Origin: Allomyces arbusculus
Lineage: Eukaryota > Blastocladiomycota > Blastocladiomycetes > Blastocladiales > Blastocladiaceae
DNA: 64,000 bases
Direction: 5' to 3'
Assembly: GCA_027604705.1 (NCBI GenBank)
Contig: JADHYV010000002.1
Coordinates: forward strand, 310,001 to 374,000
Of the stretch, positions 1 to 9,642 are shown in pieces (the first letter of the stretch is position 1; the number at the start of each line of letters is the position of its first letter). The notes beneath the pieces were generated by a model, which worked only from the letters and a program-made list of their open reading frames with translations, was not told the DNA's origin and made no database searches. Position numbers and translations under genes: made by a program.

Positions 1-686
1 ATCAGGACTGGCAGGAACTGAACCGCCAGCACCGCATCCCGCGTCGCGAGCTTGACTGCATCGATCAAGATATCGATGAATGCGGTCCACGCCGCCACAG
101 CCAACTGTGAGAGCTCAAGTGGGGGCCAGGCTCGCGCAGCTGTCCACGGCGAGCAGGTGTCGCGCAACAGGATCAATCCCTGCACCGTCTGTCCGAGGAG
201 CCATGGGAACGCATCCACCGCCCATGTCGCGAGCCGATGAGAGGCTTCGATGGCGGCGGCGTTGTTGCACTCGCCGTGAGCATCGCCGCACTGGTGGGCC
301 CATCCTCGTCGCTCCAATTGGAAAATGCGATGCACGGCACGTAGAGCACGCGTCTGAGCAACAGTTTCGGCTTGCCCGTTTCCAACGACGGTGACATGAT
401 GGTTGAGAGGCAAACTTGAGTTCGCGCGCTGCAGTTCGCCAAAGCAGTGCTGCAACAGACCCGTCAAGGCGGCCAATGCTTGCTCGGGATTAGCTGACCA
501 GTCACTCGCGAGTTGTTCTTGCACCGTAAACGCCGACCAAGCAGCAAGCGGTGTGACAAGTTGCTGGTCGGCATCAGCGATATCGACTTGATACAGGGCG
601 GGCGGTGTTGGCGCTCCGTAAGCTGGCCAGTGAATGGACATGCCAGAGTCGATGATGTTGTCGTGGTTTGCGCTGATCCTGGCAAC
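1..686 (-). CDS. Partial gene, unknown product (continues past left edge)
   Basis: The minus strand is open from 686 to the window edge, about 228 codons, with a protein-like composition (rich in Ala, Leu and Trp, helical, few low-complexity stretches). The first ATG in the frame is at 641 and starts MSIHWPAYGAP. Two stop codons lie just upstream at 687–692. A second protein-like stretch in another frame at about 727–812 (containing PPLIVQALLPEVHAI) may be the preceding exon, joined across a short intron ending near 680. I do not recognise the family. The predicted peptide has no obvious membrane segment or signal peptide, and its C-terminus lies outside the window. Coding status rests on codon pattern only. 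Confidence 0.5.
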
Positions 687-1067
687 TTATTAATATTGGG
701 CAGTCGGATGAATTGCATGCACTTCGGGCAACAGCGCTTGGACAATGAGTGGAGGTTGCTGATCGCCATTCTCGATCGTTGGGCATGATGTTACGAAGGT
801 ATTGCCAGCATGCAATCTTTGAGATCATATTCTCAACAGTTCTTCGCGCGGGCGGTGCCTAACACCACTGCTGCCACGCTTTGCTCATATTTCATTCCAA
901 TTCCATACTTTCCCGTGCGTGCTCGCTTTCGGGCAATAACATTGGGATCTTTGACGGAAGAGCAAGCACGGGAGTGGAGCGATTTCTATAGGTAACTTAC
1001 CGTTGGGTAACACATCTGTAGGCATGACAGTTTCATTATTAAAAACACGAAAGCAACACCTACTCTT
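687..1067. other. Gap with possible upstream exon of the left-edge gene
   Basis: This stretch lies upstream of the partial gene and downstream of the minus-strand membrane-protein gene. About 727–812 on the minus strand reads as a possible exon. The rest is less GC-rich than the flanks and shows no gene I can support. Confidence 0.3.
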
Positions 1068-3837
1068 TCACACCATCCCCAAATTCGTACTGCAGCGCAC
1101 CTCGGCATGATGCTCCAACTCGCACAAGCGCCGATGTATCCGTTTCTTGATATCGTTGTAGTTGTTCGTCACGAGAAGAACGGTCGGCATGATTGATGAA
1201 TCAACGCCCATATCCGTGTTTGGCGGCGGCGAGACCAGTGTGATCTCCTCTCGTGGACTAACCAAAACCTTGGATTCTCGCCGATCCGAGAGCCATGACT
1301 CAGCGCCCGACGCCGGCAAAGGACCCGAACGGTCGTTGCCCAACCATCCACTTGGACCACATGCGCTCAGCGAAGCCCGTTGTGTTGCACTATTCGACCA
1401 CGGCATGCAAACTGCGATCGATGCGCAACAATGCATGCACAACGATCTTGGACGCGACGGCGAGATGCACCGAGGCATCACGGCAGGACCAAACGGTGTC
1501 CAGACTTGCCGCTGGTCGGCGTGCACGAGTTGCACGTCAAACGCGACGGGAGGTCGCGGATCCGACGTGGCGACCAACGGATCCATGCCTGCGGGGTACT
1601 CGATCAGGGCCAGCGTCGCCCTGAATGTCAAGTCCTCGACCGGCAAAGTGTCTTCCACATCGCCGGCGTCGGGCACGTCGGCGAGTCGCGACATTTTTCC
1701 GTTAATTGGGTCGTGTCGCCGTCGAAGGTCTGGGTAAAGAAAAAGCTGCATGATGACCGTATCAAAGAGCGAGGGTAGGCGCGAGAAGCCAAGTGCGACC
1801 ACGACGACAACAATTGCGAGCGATCCGACCACTTCCCACACGTCCACGCGCACGGCGTTGATGAAGTATTGCTGTGGCCCATTCGGGTCGGTCCAGGACG
1901 GGTAAGAAGACGAGCCGTCGGCCACGATGCCGCCGGAATTGGTCATGTCGAGCTGAATTTCGGCCCAACCGTTGTGCTCGTCCTCGGCAAACTTGCCATC
2001 TGCGACCGTCTTAGGCCCAAATAGCCGCGACAGGAGGCCCATGGTCAAAAGGGGCCGCGGTTCGGATCGCAGCAACGGATCAAGCTTCAGCTGCTTTTTG
2101 GCTTCGACCATGACCGAATGGTCGACACAGCGGACGCGGTAGCGCACGTCATGTTGAACAATCTGAGTCGCGACGACAAAGTCACTCTTCTGCGCCACAA
2201 CCGAGCCCAGCGACGTCAGATTGGCCGGGGTCTTGAAATTTCGCACAACCAAGCGGCAGACTTGAGCACCCCCCAGGTACTGCACGGATTGGCGCATCTG
2301 CTCGGCCGCCGTCTGCGTCACGTTACCGTCAAGCAATCGGGTCGATCCAAGACCCTGCACGTCCAGCCGGCAATGCTGGGAGGCAGGATCGGCGGTCGGT
2401 AATGACCACGCAACCGGGTTGCGCGACGACGCGACCGTGAAGCCCATTGTGAGGCCCTGGTTGGTCAAGTTGTTGTTGGAATCAAAAAAGCCAACCGAGA
2501 CCGGTGCCGACGTACATGTCTGGGAAATCGACGTGAGCGCCATTTGAGTCGTCAGGCGATTCGCTGTCAGGTTGCTCTTCGTGACCAACGCGTCCGATGC
2601 GCTCAACAATGACGTGACCATGAGCCCCGTCTTGGTGGTGGTCGTGAGCGAGCCAAACGTCAGGTACTCAAATTCGCCCTTGGCCGTGCGAGCTGGATCG
2701 AGTGACGCCAAAACGGCAACTACGGTGCCCGCTCTGGCCTCTTCGCCTGGTCGACCAATCGCGAGCACTTGCTTGTAGTCGAGGTACTGCAAATTACTTA
2801 CCCGGCTTGGCGGCCGGCTTGTCGACGACGTGTTGGCCGCTAATGGATCGAGATCTGGAGCCACAGAAAACGCGGGCGGTGCTGCTGTGCGGTTCTTGAT
2901 CCACGCGTCCACGTCGGCGGGCGAGAGACCGCACTCCACGCTGTACCCGTTGAGAAAGGGGCCAGCAGCGGTCACGCCGTATTGTTGCAGTGCGGCTGTT
3001 GCAGGCGACAATGCGTCGAGCCGACCAGCGCTTTCGAGAATCCTCGTAACAGGAACAGGCAAAACCATGCTTGATCGACCCGACTCGTCGCCCCAATCGA
3101 CGGTGAGGAACCGTGTTTCCTGGGAGGCTCACAAAAGGAACACGTGAGATTTTGACAGCAGCGTACTCCAATCATGAGTGAAACCAAAGCCTTACGAGCC
3201 CGAGTAGACTGGCCCGTGGAGCCTCTGAGCCCATCCGCACCGCGACCAGTCCCTTCCCACGAATCACCGCCGGATCGGGATCGTTGGCACGCGGCGATGC
3301 GTCTCCACCGGCACACTGATCGTCAAATCGCATCGCCATGATTTCAGCCTCCGTCAAGGTACCAACAGCGCGAACCCACGTCGTCTCGTCAAGTAATTTG
3401 TCCTTGATCAAGGCCTGCAGAATCGTATTCGCAGCCTGTCGTGGCACGAGCTGGCCGTACTGCGCCATTGGGACCGCGACGCGTGCAGTCGTGTTGGTTG
3501 GACGCAGCCAAACGACGCGTACTTGTCGATACTGCTGGTACGCAGAGAATGCAGTCGAGGCACCGATATTGACGATCATGCTCACCATGGCCAAGAGGAG
3601 GAGACCCGCCGCGAGCAAGAGCTGAGAGACGGTGCGCGTTGACGAGCGTACTGTTGCATAGCGCACAAATGAAACGATGGCGGCCAATGGATCGAGCGCA
3701 ACGGCCAACAGGAACCCAGGTCGGCGCACAAATACGGCGAGGTAGACGAGGCGCACGATTAAGGCCACGATTCCGTAACGCATCAACGTCTGCCAGATTG
3801 CAAACTCGATGGGCCCGAACAGTATTTCGGCGGTCAT
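1068..3837 (-). CDS. Multi-pass membrane protein of unknown family, copy A
   Basis: Two exons, 3837–3196 and 3119–1068, joined across a 76-bp GT–AG intron (3120–3195) at phase 0, give 897 aa. The N-terminus (MTAEILFGPIEFAIWQ) leads into several hydrophobic segments in the first 120 residues. A long central region follows with conserved cysteines (SVECGLSP, ISQTCTS, QHCRLDV, GAQVCRL, YRVRCVD). A strongly hydrophobic helix (about residues 640–670, SLAIVVVVVALGFS) precedes a tail with VEDLTF-ATLALIEYPAGMDP and FDVQLVHADQ. It is clearly paralogous to the divergent gene at 4542–7448: same architecture, same intron position and near-identical motifs. The likely topology is N-terminal helices, an extracytoplasmic cysteine-containing domain, one more helix and a cytosolic tail. 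I know no named family for it, so function is unknown. Confidence 0.8.
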
Positions 3838-4541
3838 CCTGGGGCCGGCGTCGCGACTGCGTGTTGGAGCTTCAGGTACGGCTCAATTCAAGAGCAAGCT
3901 ACGTCTGGGCGATGCAACTTGCCGTCGTCGTGAGGAGCCTTGGCAGTGAGCCGGTTGGGTTAGTGTCCTGTGGCACGACTGTTCGTCGAGTCGGCCGACC
4001 ATAGCACTGCGGTTTCTTTGCCATCTGGTCAACATCACCGTCCATGGACGCTGTGGCCCCAAAAATGAGAACAAATGGAGGGGGCATTTGCGGTTTGTCT
4101 GCAACCGTTTGCAGGCAGTGTGCTGGGTGACCGGCGAAGTTACGGCGAAGCGACAGGCCGCAGAGCATGGCAAGGGCAAAGTCACAAATGGCAACCGCTC
4201 GATCACTTCAATAACCACACATGTGATCTGTGCCTTGATGAAGCGCGTCGCTCCTCTTCTCTTTTCCCTGAAGAAAATAGGAACAACTTCAGCCGACGAA
4301 CATTGTCGCGATCAGGCGCGTGCTCCGCCAAGCTCTGCCACAGGATGAAGAGTTTTGGAGAGCCGCTCCTCGAACCTTCCATGATCAGTCGCACGACGCA
4401 CGCAAGTGCACATCTATTGTTGCCGCGACAGACACTCCTTGACTGCAAGCTCGGCGCAACCGCAACCGTGACCAGAGCTCCATTCACGATCCAACACGAG
4501 GTCGCGAATATCACCTACCACATTCGTTCCTAGCAGCACCC
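3838..4541. promoter_or_regulatory. Shared bidirectional promoter region of the membrane-protein pair
   Basis: This 704-bp interval separates the start codons of the two divergent paralogues, so both promoters must lie here. I see no gene and no clear inverted symmetry that would mark a duplication breakpoint. Its role is inferred from gene orientation only. Confidence 0.5.
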
Positions 4542-7448
4542 ATGAGCGCCGAGATCTTGCTTGGACCAGTCGAGTTTGCCCTTTGGCAGATGATGACCCG
4601 CATCCTCGCTGTGTCAACCGTGACGCAGATCACGTACTTGACTGTCTTTGCAAATCGCCCCGGTTTCCAAATCGCTGCAATTCTCGACGTTATTGCGACC
4701 GTGCGCTCGCTCGTGCGGTTCATTCACCAATCTCGGCATGGCCACCCGTGCATGAGTCGTGGATACGACTATGGGCGTGTTTCTCGTCGTGCCGTGTTTA
4801 CGTTTGGGCTCCTGCTACTTGCTCTCCTGGCTACGATCCTCGATTACGGCATCGATATTGCGTTTTCTGCGTATCAGCGCGACCGTCAATTGACGATTGT
4901 GTGGGTGCGCCCGACCAATGCATCGCGCCGCATCAGTGTGCCGTCGGTGCAATTCGCGATGCCCGTACATCGACGCACGACCAATGCGCTGCTCCAGTCG
5001 GTCATCCAAGATGAACTCTTGGCAGCGGGTGACAAGGCGTGGGTTCGCTCTCTCGGAACGCTGACTGAGGCCGAGATCATGGCCATGCAGTTCTCGGATC
5101 GATGCGGAGACGTGCTGCCTAGCGACTCCACTGGAAACGATTCGAACTCGACGAGCCGCTCGGCCGACAAAGGGTCTGGCTGGCCCAGCGCAATTACGGG
5201 AAAGGGTACCGTCGGGCTCAACATGGAGTCTTTGTCGAGCCAGCGCGTCTTTGTGCATGGGATGGTGCGTGAAGTGTCATATTGTCGAGCTTTTGTATTC
5301 GCGCGCGCGCATTTGTTAACTCACGTGGGACCACAGCACCAACGGCTCTACCCGATTGAAATCTACGACGATGTCGACAATGTGGTCATGGCCGTCCCGA
5401 TCCCGCAGCCCTACGAAGGAGGCGCGCGCGCCCGGATCAGCGGCACTGGAAATGGAGGAAATCGTCGAGACGACGAAGACAACACGCCGTCCAAGCAGTT
5501 TGGTGCCACCGCCTTTGGCGCGTATATTTCCAGTTACCGCATGTCGTGCGGGCTGTCACCAGCGCAGGTCGACAAGTGGCTCCACGACCATTCCACGACG
5601 GCGTCCGGGCGCCAATTCTCGGTTGCCAGCGACCTTGGCCGATCGTTTATTCCGGGTTCCATGTTGTCGAGCGCCTCGGCGCCCAGCTCACGGAACTCAT
5701 CGACGCGCGTGACCAGTTTGCACTACCTCGACTACAATTTCGCGAATCCGACCAGCGCCAACTCGTCGTCGGGTAACGTCGGCGCCGTGTTTGTTCATTT
5801 GGATCCGGATCGTGCTGCCAATGGCGAGTACCAATTGCTGGCCTTCGGATCGATCTCGACGACGACAAATGGCACCATGGCGTCGCCGCTCGTCACAATT
5901 TCCGAGGCCGTCGCGGCCGCACAGCAGCTCGATCCACGAAGGAGACTAGTTATGCAGATGGCTCTTGATACGGTTACCCAAACGTGCTCCAAGTTGACGG
6001 CGTCGGAAAACCAGTTCCAAATTTTGAACGGTGGGGGCATCGCGCTCAGCAGTGCAACAGGTGGTCCGCTCGAATCGATCGAGGCGACGATTCCGAACCG
6101 TGCGGACGTAGTTCATTGTCGGTTGACGATGGTGGGCCTCGCTTCGATGCGCATAGCCGACAAGGATGTGCCGCCCTCTGCTGCCACGCCGATGCGCGAG
6201 TCGTTGCAGTACCTGAGCGGCGCGCAAGTGTGCAAGATCACGATTCGTACTCGGCGTAGCCCCGACCCACTCGACTCGAGCATACTTACGCAGCAGGGCG
6301 ACTACGTTGCGGTTGCGCGAGTTGTGCATCAGCACAACGAGCACAGGCTGCGGTGTCTCGATCCGGCCGTCTTGGAGCCTACCGTGGAGCCACAGCAACA
6401 AGGTCGTGTCGAGCCGCGTCCAGCATTTGCTCTCGCGTTCTTGTCGCGCATGTTCGATGATTTCCGAAACAGCACCAGCGATGAATTTGCGGGCCAATGG
6501 ATTAAGAATCGGCGCGTCGTGTCTAAGTTGGGTGAATTTGTCGCCGACGGCCACTTGTTTTCGTCATGGCAAGACTCAGACGGGTCGCAGCAGTATTCGG
6601 CGCCCGCTGTTCGCGTAGAAGTGTATGAGCTGATGAGCTCCATGGTCCTCTTGCTCGCGACGCTCGTCTTTTCCGTGATCAACATTCCAACATTGTTTGA
6701 CACGGTCATGACTCAGCTGTTTTTGTTTCCGGCTTTGCGCAATACGACTGGCGAAATGGGGCCAGTGTCGAAGTCGCCTGATTCACATCCTGCCGTCGCG
6801 ATGGTCGAGGATCTCACGTTTTCGGCGACGCTTGTGCTCATCGAGTACCCGGCCGGCATGGACCCGAAACTCGCAGTCGAATCTGAGCCAGGCACCCGGC
6901 CGCGCACCATGTTTGACGTCCAGCTCGTGCATGCCGATCAGTCGGAGGTGCAGACGCCCTTTGGTCCCATCCCGCTCGACCCTGCCGGCTCGCACGTGGA
7001 GGCAGATGGCAGTCGCGACCGCGACTATCCCGAGCCAACCCATTTGACACGAATCGACGCGCTCGACGCACAACCAATTCTCGCGAGCTCGGCGACGTTG
7101 GCGCTGCACTTGTTGGATTCGCGCAGCGTGTCCCGCACGAAAACGACGTTTTCGGGTCCCAAGGTCATGGGCGAATCGAGGTGGGCCTCCATTCCTGCGT
7201 CTCAGACATGCGCCGGCCTGGCTTCGGCTTCTCCACCAAATGGCGTGTCTACTAGTGTCGACGACGTCGTGGTGCCGTTGGGCACGCCCTGGACGTTTCG
7301 GCACAGGGGTCTCGCTTGTGATCCGGCGTTGATGCCCTCGGTGGTCATGGTTTCCACAAATTACCAAGCTCTTCTGACTCGGCAAAGGAAGAGGGTTCGC
7401 GAGCTGCGGGAGCAGCGTGGGTTTGTGCGCACGGACGGTCGGATGTGA
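4542..7448 (+). CDS. Multi-pass membrane protein of unknown family, copy B
   Basis: The reading frame is open throughout, but a 72-bp intron (5265–5336, GTGCGT…CACAG with a TTAAC branch-like site) fits at exactly the position of the intron in the divergent paralogue. Removing it joins FVHGM to HQRLY and gives 944 aa. Without splicing, 24 extra residues are read that the paralogue lacks. The start MSAEILLGPVEFALWQ matches copy A. Hydrophobic segments lie near residues 5–65 and 85–115. The long central domain keeps the five cysteine motifs (MSCGLSP, VTQTCSK, VHCRLTM, GAQVCKI, HRLRCLD). A C-terminal helix (SSMVLLLATLVFSVI) is followed by VEDLTFSATLVLIEYPAG and FDVQLVHADQ. The C-terminal 180 residues diverge more from copy A. 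Function is unknown; receptor, scaffold or cell-surface roles are possible, but nothing in the sequence decides. Confidence 0.82.
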   Translation: MSAEILLGPVEFALWQMMTRILAVSTVTQITYLTVFANRPGFQIAAILDVIATVRSLVRFIHQSRHGHPCMSRGYDYGRVSRRAVFTFGLLLLALLATILDYGIDIAFSAYQRDRQLTIVWVRPTNASRRISVPSVQFAMPVHRRTTNALLQSVIQDELLAAGDKAWVRSLGTLTEAEIMAMQFSDRCGDVLPSDSTGNDSNSTSRSADKGSGWPSAITGKGTVGLNMESLSSQRVFVHGMVREVSYCRAFVFARAHLLTHVGPQHQRLYPIEIYDDVDNVVMAVPIPQPYEGGARARISGTGNGGNRRDDEDNTPSKQFGATAFGAYISSYRMSCGLSPAQVDKWLHDHSTTASGRQFSVASDLGRSFIPGSMLSSASAPSSRNSSTRVTSLHYLDYNFANPTSANSSSGNVGAVFVHLDPDRAANGEYQLLAFGSISTTTNGTMASPLVTISEAVAAAQQLDPRRRLVMQMALDTVTQTCSKLTASENQFQILNGGGIALSSATGGPLESIEATIPNRADVVHCRLTMVGLASMRIADKDVPPSAATPMRESLQYLSGAQVCKITIRTRRSPDPLDSSILTQQGDYVAVARVVHQHNEHRLRCLDPAVLEPTVEPQQQGRVEPRPAFALAFLSRMFDDFRNSTSDEFAGQWIKNRRVVSKLGEFVADGHLFSSWQDSDGSQQYSAPAVRVEVYELMSSMVLLLATLVFSVINIPTLFDTVMTQLFLFPALRNTTGEMGPVSKSPDSHPAVAMVEDLTFSATLVLIEYPAGMDPKLAVESEPGTRPRTMFDVQLVHADQSEVQTPFGPIPLDPAGSHVEADGSRDRDYPEPTHLTRIDALDAQPILASSATLALHLLDSRSVSRTKTTFSGPKVMGESRWASIPASQTCAGLASASPPNGVSTSVDDVVVPLGTPWTFRHRGLACDPALMPSVVMVSTNYQALLTRQRKRVRELREQRGFVRTDGRM

Positions 7449-7841
7449 TTGCGAGCGGAGCGTTGGAATGTATTTCATGAATTGTGGCCTAGACCAATTC
7501 GTTTAAAAGGAGCGCACCTTGATAGTTTTCGATATTTGAATTTGCCAATGGGGCAAAGAGATGGTGGATGCAACTTCAAGCGTTCTGCAGCAAATCATCA
7601 TTTCGCGCGCCTTCCACATGGGCAGGCGATGTGTGATTAGTGCAGTGCGATGGCGATACTCGGCAGGCGGAGAATCAGCGCGCACCTCATTTTGTTTGTG
7701 GATCATCAGTTCGCAGCTGGAAGTCCCAGAAATCTTGACAAGGCATCATCTGGTTCTTGAACGCGACCTGAAAACGCAAATTCGGTGTTGATACCTTCGC
7801 TCTGCACCAACTGTCCGCCCTGTTAACTACAACGGCCACAA
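7449..7841. other. Intergenic, promoter side of aldo-keto reductase
   Basis: This interval holds the 3' end of the membrane-protein gene and the upstream region of the reductase. No gene or repeat is seen in it. Confidence 0.4.
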
Positions 7842-9003
7842 ATGTCGGACACCTTGCAAACCGCTTCTGGAAAGCCGTTGCAAACTTCGAAGCCCTCCAA
7901 TGAAGCCCTTGCAGCAATTGACCTCCAAGCTCAAGCTGCGATTGTGGCCCTTGGAAAAGTCATCCCCATGATCGGGCGTACGTCACCAAAGTATTTTGCA
8001 GCCAATGGACCTATTATTCAGGAACCTGAAAGAGATTTCCCTTTACCAATGTTATTGGCGTTAACGTCCAGCTGGGCCTCCACGTCGTGATAGTTGGCAC
8101 CTATCGCGTCAAGGGCGACCAATGTGCCCGCGTCGTCAAGCAGGCTGTTCGCATGGGCTACCGGCTAATTGACACGGCGCAAGTCTACCGGAACGAGGAC
8201 ATGGTCGGCGCCGCCATTGCCGAACTGATTGCCGATGGGACGGTGTGCCGCCAGGACCTGTTCGTCACGACCAAAATCGGTGTGGACCTCTCAAGATCTT
8301 GCCGTCAGATTCGCGTCTCTTCAGCACGCACGCCAACTCATTTCCCCCATTCCACTCCTGTTCGCTAGCTCCGAACAAGCAAGGCGCGGGCAAGGCGTAC
8401 GATTCGATACTCGGCTCGCGTGCAGCGCTCCAAGTCGAGACCATTGACCTCGTGCTCATTCACTGGCCCGGAGCGGCCAAGCTCAAGCCCGATTCGCCCG
8501 AGAACCCGCGCCTTCGGCGCGAGACGTGGCAAGACTTGGAGCGCGCTGTGCGTGACGGCCTCGTGCGCTATATTGGCGTGTCGAACTATACCGCGGCACA
8601 TTTGCGCGAATTGCTCTCGTATTGCACGATCCGACCCGCTACTTTACAAATGGAGCTGCACCCGGCTTACCAGCCTGCAGACGTGCTCGACCTGTGCGAG
8701 AAGACTGGGATTTTTGTGCAGGCGTACAGTAGTTTGGGCGAAGGCCATCTGCTCGAAGAGAACGCGTGGCCAATGCCGGCGGTCCAGGGCGCTGCCGACA
8801 AGCGCGGCGTAACGCGCGCACAAGTTTTGCTGGCGTGGGCGCGGCATCGCGGGTGGGGGACGGTGCCTAAGTCGACACGCGAAGAGCGGCTGGCCGACAA
8901 CTTGGCCAGCGGGCTGATCAAGTTGACCGAAGAGGAGGTGCTGGGCATCAACGCGCTGGCGTGCAATTTCAAGTTTTGCTGGGACCCGAGCGTTGTTCGA
9001 TGA
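7842..9003 (+). CDS. Aldo-keto reductase
   Basis: Three exons, 7842–7977, 8094–8279 and 8369–9003, join in phase to give 318 aa, the usual size of the family. The joins restore family motifs: IPMIGLGTYRVKG across intron 1 and LFVTTKIAPNKQG across intron 2. The catalytic tetrad is present: Asp and Tyr in RLIDTAQVYRNE, Lys in VTTKI, His in VLIHWPG. Also visible are the conserved IGVSNY, the QMELHPAYQP strand and the NADPH-binding VPKSTREERLADNL. The enzyme should be a cytosolic NAD(P)H-dependent oxidoreductase reducing aldehydes or ketones with a TIM-barrel fold. The N-terminal 40 residues before IPMIG are longer than usual and poorly conserved. The substrate cannot be told from sequence. Confidence 0.92.
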
Positions 9004-9642
9004 AGTGTCCTGTCGTATTGGCGGAGAGGTCGTGACGAGTATAACGGTCTGTCTGCTCCATGTATAGTCAAAAAATGAAGGGAGCGTGAAGCAAATCAAA
9101 AGCGGCATTTAAAACGAACGGCAACGCAATCGTGGGCCCATGTCCGTCCGCAGCGACCTCACCGCCACATTTGTGAGTAAAACTGGCGAGGGCCATAAAC
9201 AGGCGACCCTCGTATTTGAGGCAATCCACTGGCACGATCAGCTCGTGTGGATCAATGTCCTCTCACATTGTTCAGACTGGCTCCTGATCTATCGCCGAGA
9301 GGACGAAGAGCCTGGTGTGGCCCAACACACAGGTTGGCAAAGAGGTCTGGAAACGGCTGAGCGGCCGAAGTGTCACGATTCCACGTCGCTGATGCATGTG
9401 TGTGATGCATTTAGAAAGTGATCACCCGTTGGCAAGTGGGAGTGTGTGAGGGTGCTTCGACCAAATCCACAGCTGGTCGCGGCGTGCAACACTCCCAACA
9501 CCCGAGTGGAACCCACTTGCTGCAATTGAAGAGTCTTCCCAAGTGCTGCTCATCGTCATTAATTATCATCTCACGCCACGACCAACTCCAATTCCGGCAC
9601 AACAATCCGACAGCACCCTCTTCCAAAGCTCGCCCAGTGGCA
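9004..9642. other. Intergenic, upstream of OFD1
   Basis: This interval holds the 3' flank of the reductase and the promoter side of OFD1. A 93-codon open frame at 9140–9421 has no recognisable features and is not called. Confidence 0.4.
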
